From Ceratodon purpureus (taxonomy: Eukaryota; Streptophyta; Bryopsida; Pseudoditrichales; Ditrichaceae), in the NCBI GenBank assembly GCA_014871385.1, contig CM026426.1, positions 102,900,355 to 102,964,354 of the forward strand: a stretch of DNA of 64,000 nucleotides. Reading direction: 5' to 3'. Shown piece after piece: positions 55,301-64,000 of this stretch; positions within the stretch are counted from its first letter, which is position 1; each line of letters begins with the position of its first letter. The position numbers and the translations under genes were made by a program. Under the pieces are notes generated by a model. The model was not told the DNA's origin. It ran no database searches and was given only the letters and a program-made list of their open reading frames with translations.

Positions 55301-57124
55301 TGAACAGCTTCTCGTTGTTCGCTTTCTTGTATTGCGCCAACTCCATATGGTAGTTTGGGAAATAAATCCGAAGGTTTATTTTCAATTTTCCAAGCGTTTT
55401 AAGAGGCCTTGGAACAATGAAGATCCATACAGGTGGCGCCGTGTACGCTGGCTCCTTCAGAGCTTTGGCCGCCTTCATGACGTAGTCCAGAGCATCCTTC
55501 TTGGAGTGATCCTCCTTGGAGAAGGCGTATGGCGAGTCTCGTAGGTCAAAAACACCAAGTGCATAGCGTCCAGTTCGCAATGGGACAGACCATTGGGGGC
55601 TCAGTGCCGTGTCTTTCGAGATCTTCACCGTGCGAAACAAACAAGCTGCATTGTCCAACACCTCTTGAGCTTTCAAGGCAATGAACGTTTTGAAAAACTC
55701 TCGATGCCGGGGAACTTGTCCTCGAGATCCTTTGCTATCTTCAGCTTCCCTTGGTTTTGCAACCTAGTCGAGAAGAATCCTTTGTCGATGTGTCCGAGCA
55801 GCATGTTCCATGAAGCTGACGAGAATCTTGGAGCTTTCTTCCACAGCTTCCACTTCTCTATGTTGAGCTTGTCAGAGTTTGGCAAGAAGAAGGGCAACCT
55901 GCTCTTGACAGCCTTCATTTCATGAAGGGCTATGCGCTTGTTCTTCTGACGAGTGCACCAGTGAGCGCAAGAACGTTGATCCCGGTGGTAGTGCTTCGCC
56001 TTGCAATTAGACAGCCTGGGGTCGAAGGTTGTCCAGGCTCGTCGAATACATCGACGAGGAGGCAAGACATCTCGTAAATGTCGCTGTCCGTCAGCCTCCT
56101 GAGCTTGCAAAAGAATTCACGGTTGATATGGTGCTTGCCGGCCGAGAACCAAGCCTTGCTGTTGTAGAAATAATCGCCCGTGTCGGGGTCGACTAATTTC
56201 CCCCAAGCATGCCTATCAAGAAACTCCTTGAACTTCTTGAAAATCTTATCAAGCAACGTTATGATTTGAATCTCATGCTTGAGATCGGTTGCGCTGTTGA
56301 TACCTTTGCCGTCTTTCATGGGGTTGATGTTTTTGAACCTGATGATCAAGAGATCAACAAATTCCTGAAAATTCCAAGACAATGGGAGTCAATGAATCAG
56401 AATGGACGAATGCTACATTAATACAGATCCCTGGGCTGTGAATGAAATTTGTAACTGAAATAAACCATAATGCACTGTAATGTGAAATTATCGCAGGGTC
56501 GGGAATAATTCCCATTATAATGGACAAAACACATCAAGAAACGGACAAAGAAGCAAACTATCCCCGACCCGGGGATAATAGTAGGATGTATAATCAACTT
56601 ACCTTGTACTTCTTACTGTTGTAGACACTTTCGTTCGATCGAAGGGAGGCCTCGTTCACAGTATTTGTCGGACGGCCACAGTCGATCCAGATGGAGCGTC
56701 CGAGCTGTATCTGATTCCCCCACGTAGGCTGGGCGTGCGTCAGGGGATTTGTCGTGTTGTAATGGGCTGATATGGCGGTGAGACGAGACGGGTCCTTGTC
56801 ATAGACGATATATGCATTCCAAGATTGTAGAGACAGCCTCCTATCGTCGGTGATCTTCTCTTTCATCAGCTCGCGTGCTGCTTTGACGGAGTGCTGGCCG
56901 TCAATGATCGCGAACTTCCCGTCTGTGATTTCTTCCCAAGTCATTGGCCTTTTTGCGAGAATTTCACCGGTACTCTGGACTGGTGTGACTACAAGAGTCT
57001 GTCGCTGACGGATGTCACCTAACGTAGCGAGGTACATTTTAAGACTATCTTTAATATCGTCCTCAAACGCACGAATTGTCCATTGGTGTTTACCGCGCTG
57101 GAGCATACTGGTTTGAACCGTCAT
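52399..57124 (-). pseudogene. ParB/DGQHR-like domain protein gene, multi-exon, decayed
   Basis: Exon 1 (57124-56603, 174 codons, GTAAGT donor) has a ParB/sulfiredoxin-fold look: QTLVVTPVQ, then FAIIDGQHSVKAARELM (DGQH at residues 75-78), as in ParB box II and DGQHR proteins. Exon 2 (from about 56365 to 55015) includes GDYFYNSKAWFSAGKHHINR and FSEPGLYSETKWSSKESELR; the frame changes twice within it. Exon 3 (54764-52546) starts GHRHYGLVDAPYAERHAA, becomes acidic (DVDEEEDEEDDDNNQ), has one in-phase TAG at 53806-53808, a coiled coil (QKLKAARAKKEKIVERKLQE) and repeated DYLRPGDNSG-like modules. The last exon (52425-52399) reads VMDDPWEF and TGA. Introns rule out bacterial contamination. Function unknown; a DNA-binding or nucleotidyl role for the first domain is only a fold-level guess. 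Confidence 0.6.
52766..56580. repeat. Dispersed near-palindrome, core TTATCCCCGGGTCGGGGATA
   Basis: Recognisable copies at 52766-52790, 52935-52960, 53123-53149, 53222-53247, 54139-54164, 54892-54916, 54976-55000, 56486-56512 and 56557-56580, with weaker ones near 52421, 53309 and 53370. They lie in exons and introns of the ParB-like gene, in both orientations. In exons they encode DYLRPGDNSG, NYVRPGDDSG, DYPGPGDNL and DHPRPTDDL. The copy at 54139, inverted, encodes VILGSGITP in another frame. The conserved unit is therefore DNA, not peptide. Confidence 0.8.
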
Positions 57125-57400
57125 AGGCTCCTTATGACGTGATGGGCGAAGGAGATGGCATGATGGAAGGAGAGCCGGAACGGAATGCCAACGGTGACAT
57201 GGTTGGCAGTGGGGGGGAGGAAGGTGAACAGAGGGACGCTGCTAACAACGATGAGGACATCGCGGATGCTGGCAACAGGGTTGCCAGGGGAGGATATTGC
57301 CCCCGATGTCGACATTGCAGATGCTGAGAGCGACTAGGGGGTTTAGACACTTCAGCACGGTTTATGTGTTTTTTCTTTTTATACAATGTTTTGTAGGAGG
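57125..57400. other. Upstream flank of the ParB-like gene
   Basis: GC-richer than what follows. Contains GCTGGCAAC and GTTGCCAGG words of the second repeat family. No gene assigned. Confidence 0.35.
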
Positions 57401-58428
57401 GTACTGTTGTAGAGAAGTAATACCTATCATTTCAAATGTATCCTGGAAAGAGTATAATGAATCGAACAGTTCCCTGGTTATGTTCTAGGTTTTGTTCTGT
57501 TTACTTCTTATTATGTTTTTTCTCATTGCTATAGAATGATGCTTTTGAAAGTTCCTTTGAGAACTACCAAATAATATTTTAAAGAGTACATGTATTCTGT
57601 AAGATCTTTAGATCGAAGTTGAATACAGGAGATCTTTTTAACTTAATATTTGGCGTTTGAATTGATGTTAATGAAAATAGTGTACAAAGCCGGGAAGAGG
57701 AGCCAAGCTTGTTAGCTATTATCTTTTTTTAAATTTATTTTTCATTCCTCTAATGGTTTTCTGACTTTTTTTTTTTTTTTTTTTTTTCCTATTTATGAAT
57801 ATTGTCTACAAGACCGGGTCGAGGAGACAAGTTCATCAGTTATTATATTTTTTTCAAATTTATTTTAGATGCCGGAAGTGGATTTATGTTTTTTAATTCT
57901 ATGTTTATCTCCTTTTTTGAATTAAAAAATTGAAGATCACTTACTTTATTTCAAAGACGCACGAAATATGAAAGAGAAAGTCTATTATTTTTTGGATTGT
58001 TCCCAATTTTATAGATTTTTATTTTTAAGTTTTTGATATTTTTAAATTTACCAAAATTATAACATATAAATAAAAAAATTTAGAAATAAAATAAATTACT
58101 TGGTAGGAAAAGTAAGAAATACCCAAAAAAAAATTAAAAATGAAATAGTAGAACCAAATATACTTCCGGCAGAGTTATAGGAAAAAAGTTTATAAGAATT
58201 TCATAAACTTATACAAGTCATATTCTTCAATTTATCAAATATGAATAATAATTTAGACCGGGTTTTTATTTACCTAATTTCATTTTTTTCTCATTAGACT
58301 GCAAATGATTTTTTCGAAAGTTCCTTTTAGAACTACTAATTAATAATATTTAAGATTACATTATTTTCCATCTTCTATCAATTTTTGTTAAGGTCCTAAC
58401 ATTTGTTACTTTTGAGTTTGCTCTATTT

Positions 58429-58477
<49 letters not shown>

Positions 58478-59301
58478 TTTTTGTCACTTTTTATCTTATT
58501 CTTTTCTCCTGATTTTGTAATTTTTCCTATTTTTTTTCCCTCATTTTTTTTTTTTTTTCCTCTACCCATTTCTTCTCACTTTTCCGTTCTTGTCCTCCCA
58601 TTCTTTTTTTCCCTCCTTTTTTTAATTTTTTTTTTAATTTGTTTAATTTCAAAGTACAAATAAGGTTGTATTTTCAATTGGTTTTTATTATGTCTTCATT
58701 TGTTTTTTTTTTCCTTCCAATTTCAGATAATTCTTTTATCTTTTATTTTTCTATTCCCCCGCATATAAGTATTTTTGAAATCGCTAAATAAGGGTTAAAT
58801 TTCATTTGGTTTTGATTATGTCTCCATTTCATTTAAGTCCCACAAATTATTATTTTAGACCCTTTCTTGTTCTGGTTACTAACTTATTAATTTGTTTTTT
58901 TATGTTTATTTATTTCCCTTTTCATTTTTAGATTTAGTTAGTTTCTTGACATCTCTTATTTTTTTCCAATAGTCAAGTATTTTTAAAATTGCCAAGTAAG
59001 GTTTTATTTTCATTTTGGTTTTTATTTTCATTTGGTGTTTATTTTCATTTGGTTTTTATTTTGATTTTGTTTTCCTTCCAACTTCAGAGAATTCTCTTAT
59101 CTCTCATCATTTGTTTTTTGGGTTTTTATCCCTTTTTTTTTTTTTTTTCCCTCCCTTTCCATTTTTTTATTCAATTACTTTTATTCTCATTGGTTTTAAT
59201 TATCTCTTCATTTAATTCTTTTTCCATATAGATTTTAGACAGCTCTCTTATCTTTCATTATTTAAGGCTTTGTTCTGTTTAGATTTTTATCGTGTTGTAT
59301 G

Positions 59302-59335
<34 letters not shown>

Positions 59336-59600
59336 TTTTTTTTTTTAATTTCAAAGCACAAATAAGGTTTCATTTTCATTTGGTTTTTATTTTGTCTTTA
59401 TTTTATTTTTTTCCATCCAATTTCAGATAATTCTCTTACCGTTCATTATTTTTTATTTTGGAGTTTTTATTTTTATTTATTTTTTATTCTATTTTTCCCA
59501 TTTTTCTTCCCCTAATTTATTTATTTTTTTCCAATTCTATTTTCAATAATTTTTATTTTTCTTTCAATTCATTTTTATATTCAGGGTTCTTTATGTGATG
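57400..59600. repeat. AT-rich spacer with poly-T tracts and imperfect repeats
   Basis: Very AT-rich, with T runs at about 57765-57788, 58431-58474 and 59302-59347. A unit containing AAATAAGGTT, TTTCATTTGGTTTTTATT, TTCCAATTTCAGATAATTC and TCTTATC recurs near 58660, 58995 and 59360, so the stretch is partly an imperfect tandem array with a unit of roughly 350 bases. No gene. Confidence 0.6.
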
Positions 59601-59609
59601 TGAAAGGGT

Positions 59610-60420
59610 AAGGAGGAGGGGTATATTAATGGCGCCGGTCATTTACCTATGACCGGGGTGCTTATACCCGTGCAGTGGAGAGAGGAAGGAAGACCGTTCT
59701 CCTTCTCTCCTTCTCCTCCTTCAACGTCGCTGCCAGCAACACCTCCGCAACATTGCGAGAGCGTCGATGTTGGAGTTGAGTTCCTGCAGTAGTGCAGGAG
59801 ATTGAGGGCACGTGAGAGCTGAGCGCGAAGGAAGGGGATACAGGTGGAGAGGGGTCGTGCGGAGCGCGGGGGATTGTGGGTCTGCAGGAGGGAGAACGAG
59901 GGACTGTAGGTCAGCGAGTGGGACTGTGGGTCAGCGGAGGGGACATTGAGGGAAGGCACGGCCAGAGCGACAACGTCGCCTAAGGCGTGCTGTGGGAGGA
60001 GTGTAAGAAGAGGGCGTCGACGTCGGAGAATAGCTGCGCGTGAGGAAGCCAGCGGCGACGACAGCTGCGGGGAACAACAGAGTCGGCAGTCAGGTAATGT
60101 CCGCAGTCCTAGTTGTGTACTTGTAGAAGTGTTGTGTTCAGCTAAGCTGCCTTGTGGAGCTCAGCATAGTGTGTTGATAATAGTCAGAGTGTCGTCTCGC
60201 AGTTACTGCTTGTGTCAACTTTTTTGGTGTGAATTCCAGCCGGAGTGTATGCAAGAAGCTCCCCGACCTGTATTGCAGCAGTGCTTGGTGTCAACAGGGA
60301 AGGTACACATTGCCATACCCGCTCTCGATCTTCATTCACGTAGGAGTTAGAGTGCTTCAATTTTAAATCGTCCTAACGCTACTATTGTCGGCACTAACAT
60401 TTCTAAGTTGTGTTGCAGCC
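59610..60420 (+). promoter_or_regulatory. Promoter/5' leader of the second RING-like gene, with leader intron
   Basis: GC-rich from 59640. A donor (GGCAGTCAG|GTAATG) at 60094 and an acceptor (TGTTGCAG|CC) at 60418 place an intron just before the ATG at 60421. Confidence 0.55.
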
Positions 60421-62331
60421 ATGGCTGCTGGTAGCAAGGACGACGCTGTCCTCACGGAGTGGGGCCTCCCTTTCGACCTCAAGTCTCTACCGCAGGATGT
60501 GGCGGACCAGCTTGTGGTGATTGTGCCCTTTCTTCTTGGTAGGAAGAGCGCAAACTACGACATCGATTTCTTTCATCGTATACTTGGCCTCTGCGGAACC
60601 GGGATATCCTTCACCGAGCTCAGCAGTGACAAGGTATGCAAGAAATCCTTGTTCATAGAGAGATGGCCGGAACGACATGGAGGGCGCCACCACATTGCTG
60701 ACTGCAGTGACAACCAGGCTATCGAGGCTTACACACTCCAGCATGCGAAGGTGTATGGAGGTGTAGGCCTTGACAACGGTACCTTTGGTACGTCCTTCCT
60801 TCGAGGCTGTCACCTGACCTTCGAGGTGGGCAAAGAGGTCAACTGGGCAGAGAAAGCTGCGACCTTGCAGACGGCACGTGAGAAGGGGGCTGCCCGCAAC
60901 CGGATGAAGCTCACACCCCCAGCCTTGAGAGAGCAGATCGAGGCCCTCATCGACGTGCTCGCTGGCCACATCGATGACAGACCCTCTGCTGGCAACACAT
61001 CCCTGGCCATTGAGAGAGTCGGCATTCAACCTAGCCAGGGCGTCCTTGTTACGGGGAGCAGCAGCAAGGGAGGGCCTGCAGCAGAGGGAGCTCGGAGTCG
61101 CACTCGAAGCCAGCTCAGGGCGAAGGCGGCCGTGATCACTGAGGAGGAGAGCGTGCCGAAGTCTTTACTTGCTGGCAGCAAGGATGAAGACCGACCCAGC
61201 ACGGATCCGAAGGCGAAGCTAGACCAGGCCAGGGCCAAGAAGGCGAGAGCTCAGGCCAATCTTACGAAGAAGGAGGCTCAGAGGGAGTTATTTCTTGGAG
61301 ACATCAAGAACCAGAAGACCTTTTTGTAGGAGAAGGAGGATGAGGAGGGCCGGTTCTATGAGGAGATTGCTGCCCACCGTGCTGCCAGCAAGCTAGCCGG
61401 GGACGCTGGCAACACGGCAGAGAAGAAGCGATTGGATGCTCTGGCCCGTCTAGGTGGTGATCACATGGCCAATGCGAGCAAGGCTGCCGAAGAAGCCCAG
61501 CTTCGCATTGACAACAAGGAGAAGCAGATGGATGCATTGATGGGGGACATAGAGAGGTGCAAGGCCGAGGTTGGTGCCCTTAGCGTGGAGATCATGTCCC
61601 TGGAGCTGGCAGCGGCATTCATTCGCCCGAAGAGTGTGCTCCCACACCTGCCATCCAAATTTTGAGCCCTCCCTATTCAAGTTTCCGACCCTTGCCCCTT
61701 CTGTGCACGTTACTTTGTTGACGCCGCTTGTGTATCCTTGAACTGCGGCTCCTTGGCACACCCACATTGCATGTTTGAGGTTGTCTTCTCCCTTGATGCC
61801 AAGTGTAGCCGTTGCTGCCGCTCCTTGAGTGGGGGGTGGCTTGGGCAATGGGGATTTCCACTGCATGAGTCAGCTCAAGCGGAGCTCCAGCACCTCCATG
61901 AGGTTCTCCAGTCCGGGGTGGGAGCAGCAGACCTCCAGAGCCCCGTAGCTGGCAGCAAGAGGGCCGTTGAGCGCTCTTCTCCTCCTTTGGGGGAGGAAAA
62001 CCAAGCCAAGAAGAAGGCTCTCTTTGAATACGATTTGGAGGCTTCGGGTCCGCTTGTCATCGCCAAGACCTCCGCTCAACCCATGGTATCCGCGGCCTTG
62101 CTGCCAGCAGACGGAGTTGATGGCGATGGTGTTGCCAGCACCCAGAAGTCAGATGACTTGAGCTTCCAGCGGGGGACACAAGCCCCTCCACGCCAGGAGG
62201 CCGAAGACACACCCTCTCATGGTGGTGGACTCAGCTCCAGTACCACCGAGTCCGCGGGGACATCTCAAGACCCTGCTGGAGCTGCCCTGGAAAAGCTAGT
62301 TGATGCCATCGCGAGCTCGGCTTCGGCTTAG
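60421..62331 (+). pseudogene. Second RING-like, repeat-bearing protein gene, decayed
   Basis: One frame of 637 codons runs from ATG (MAAGSKDDAVLTEWGLPF) to TAG at 62329-62331, interrupted in phase by TAG at 61327-61329 and TGA at 61663-61665. In order: a conserved-looking N-terminal domain (FHRILGLCGTGISFTELSSD, IERWPERHGGRHHIADCS), a basic linker, a coiled coil (KLDQARAKKARAQANLTKKE to MDALMGDIERCKAEVGALS), a Cys/His RING-like domain (DPCPFCARYF, LNCGSLAHPHCMF, KCSRCC, GWLGQWGFP) and a Ser/Pro-rich tail. The coiled coil, Cys/His domain and repeat-bearing tail match the layout of the gene at 1212-5564, so both belong to one family. The Cys/His spacing is irregular for RING. Function unknown. 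Confidence 0.65.
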
Positions 62332-63181
62332 AGTCTATGTTTTTTTTTGTTGATAGAGCCATAGCGGATTAGTATTAGTGGCATTTACTTTGTGCCACGT
62401 TGCATTTGCATTTGCTGCCCTGACTTTCGACTCTATGTTCGCAGCTGCAGTGCCAGCAAATAGTTGCTGGCAGCAGTGTGTAAGTAGTTCCGATTGGGGG
62501 GGGGGGGGGGGATTGGGGTCAGACTTTCAAAAAACCGAACCTCATTTTTTTTTTACACTTATGATGTATGTTATCCTCTTTTATTTCTATCTTGTACATG
62601 TGGCTGCCACATTGGTCGTGATGGTATGGAAGTTGCCTTGGTCGTGAACCCTAATGTGTGCTGATAGCAACATGTTCTAGAAGAAGACTTTCATTCATCA
62701 AGGGGGAAGGTTACATGATTGACCATATATTTAACCATACATGATGTGTCAAGCACAAAGCATAGTCCTTTACAAGTGTAAAGAATCATTCTGGCATTGG
62801 TTTAGTGAAATATGGAGTCATCTCAAATACTGTAAGCAGACTTGTGAAGACCCTAATAGATCACCTTAATGCCGTGGTTGAAAACTTTGTTGTCCTACAC
62901 CTCCACTATCTTGATGGTTTTAGGAACTGCCACCTCACCAAGAAGTACACGCCTCTCATTACGTATGTTGATCTACATTAATGCCTCTAACAAAATGCGT
63001 TAGTACAATTATGCTCGCACCAAGTAGCAGCACCTTGCGTATCTAAAACCAATGGAGTGATGTTGCTTACATGTACCTTTTTTTCACGTGAACCATCTGC
63101 TTCCACCAGAACCATGTTGTACTCTTTGGGATCATCGTCTCCGAGCTTCATTGCAATTCCATGGCGCTAGTGGGATACAGG
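62332..63181. other. 3' flank of the RING-like gene; no gene
   Basis: Begins with a T run and contains a 16-base G run at 62496-62511. Nothing else recognised. Confidence 0.45.
62496..62511. repeat. Poly-G run of 16
   Basis: Sixteen consecutive G on the + strand. Such runs are prone to length change and to assembly error. Confidence 0.9.
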
Positions 63182-64000
63182 TCAGTCCTTGCCGACTTCA
63201 AATGCTGGCATTGGTCTCCCACTAAATGTACAGCAGACTTCTACCATCTCCACCTCCGGTAGATGGTCAATCGCATCCCATCTGTTGTTGGCAGCACCCC
63301 AAAACCTTGTATACTGGAACCTGGTGTATAGTGTTTGCCTGCCCACATGGTACTGGAAGACAATGTTGGACCTATTCACAACGCACTTGATAACATCCTG
63401 GCCAATGTGAAACTTCTCAGCCCATCCAGGATTCATCAGACTACTTAGGAGTGCCTCTGACAGAGAGTGTCACTGCTAGAATTTGACCCCGTTTGCTACG
63501 TTTGGATTTTCACTAAAGCCTCGTCTGGGGTGTAGCTCTAGCTTTGAAACGTAGCTTGAAGCTACGTTTCAGCAAAAACGTAGCTAGAGCTACACCCCAG
63601 ACGAGGCTTTAGTGAAAATCCAAACGTAGCAAACGGGGTCAAATTCTAGTAGTGTGTAGAACGAAGAGTGTAGGAGTCCGCCGAATGCTGTTACATGCGA
63701 CCGCAAACAAGTCCACCATAATGTGGACACGCATAAACCATTGCTCATGGGCGAAACTACTGCCAGTGGACGCTTTCATCGCATTCGAAAAATCTGCTGT
63801 CAGCTTCGTCCTGAAGGCTTCGGAGGTGTGCATGTCTGGCAAAGGCCACTCCACGTCGTTGAAACCAGGGAGCGGGATTGGTTCTATCCTCCCGTACAAC
63901 GTAGGCTCTACCGGGGGAAAATATACGCCAGCAAGGAAGAATGTACCCGTGTCCAACAAGTCTGTTTGGCTTCGACCATTCCGCGTCGCCTCCCCAATCT
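63182..64000 (-). pseudogene. Unknown protein gene cut by a MITE; continues beyond the window
   Basis: The minus-strand frame is open from the right window edge through FFLAGVYFPPVEPTLYGRIE, WPLPDMHTSEAFRTKLTADF and HEQWFMRVHIMVDLFAVACN to the MITE at 63654. On the far side of the MITE (63470) an in-phase frame continues: SLSEALLSSLMNPGWAEKFH, then YTRFWGAANNRWDAIDHLPE, to a stop at 63182. Counting one copy of the TGT duplication, the phase is kept exactly. The family is not recognised. The frame may be part of a host gene or a worn transposon gene. Confidence 0.5.
63471..63654. mobile_element. CACTA-type MITE, 184 bp
   Basis: Ends CACTGCTAGAATTTGACCCC and the complement of CACTACTAGAATTTGACCCC. 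The inverted arms are about 70 bases long with almost no mismatch. TGT flanks both sides (63468-63470 and 63655-63657). The ends differ from those of the 21.6 kb element after CACTA, so it belongs to another CACTA group. Confidence 0.9.

Larger units (their letters stand above)
59728..63305. repeat. Dispersed near-palindrome, core TTGCTGGCAGCAA
   Basis: Copies or close variants near 59730, 60424, 60985, 61170, 61380, 61405, 61604, 61946, 62098, 62132, 62450, 62464 and 63287, plus weaker ones near 57235-57285. They occur in the leader, coding region and 3' flank of the second RING-like gene, on both strands. In coding DNA they are read in different frames: AGSKDD, AASKLAG, AGNT, LAAA and LLPADG. 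Confidence 0.7.

Noticed and set aside
52399-57124. Bacterial or phage contamination, because of the ParB-like domain.
   Set aside because: The gene has introns with plant-like splice sites and lies in continuous sequence with plant transposons.

Overview
This 64 kb window is nuclear DNA of a plant. It carries two intron-rich housekeeping genes, a mitochondrial delta-1-pyrroline-5-carboxylate dehydrogenase (ALDH12 type) and a cytosolic-type glucose-6-phosphate isomerase, in an AT-rich background full of DNA transposons. The repeated RING-like and FCP1-like genes fit a seed-free land plant such as a bryophyte, but that placement is a weak inference.

Layout. 1-5.6 kb: a possible small membrane protein and a decayed minus-strand RING-like gene with coding repeats. 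5.6-9.3 kb: an AT-rich stretch with a pyrimidine-rich block followed by a purine-rich block, then a GC-rich block of unknown origin. 10.3-16.1 kb: the complete 16-exon P5C dehydrogenase gene (+). 18.0-25.6 kb: the convergent glucose-6-phosphate isomerase gene (-), whose introns hold many miniature inverted-repeat elements (MITEs). 28.1-28.9 kb: an exon of an unknown gene (-).

29.4-52.1 kb is a nest of insertions. An FCP1-like phosphatase-domain gene (-) was cut near its 3' end by a short hAT-type element (8-bp target duplication TGTATGTT on both sides). That element was then split by a 21.6 kb CACTA transposon (3-bp target duplication TAT on both sides, 13-bp perfect terminal repeats). The CACTA element has an apparently intact 8-exon TNPA-like gene (+), a TNPD transposase gene (-) open except for one in-frame TAG, a bidirectional spacer between them, and about 8 kb of accessory minus-strand exons.

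52.4-57.1 kb: a decayed multi-exon gene (-) starting with a ParB/DGQHR-like domain. Its exons and introns are studded with a near-palindromic motif. 57.1-59.6 kb: an AT-rich, poly-T spacer. 60.4-62.3 kb: a second decayed RING-like gene (+), similar in layout to the one at 1-5.6 kb, with a different near-palindromic motif scattered through it and its flanks. 63.2-64.0 kb: the end of an unknown gene (-) cut by a 184-bp CACTA-type MITE with a TGT target duplication.

The two most unusual signals are the nested insertion in the FCP1-like gene, and the two locus-specific near-palindromes that ignore exon/intron limits, strand and reading frame.
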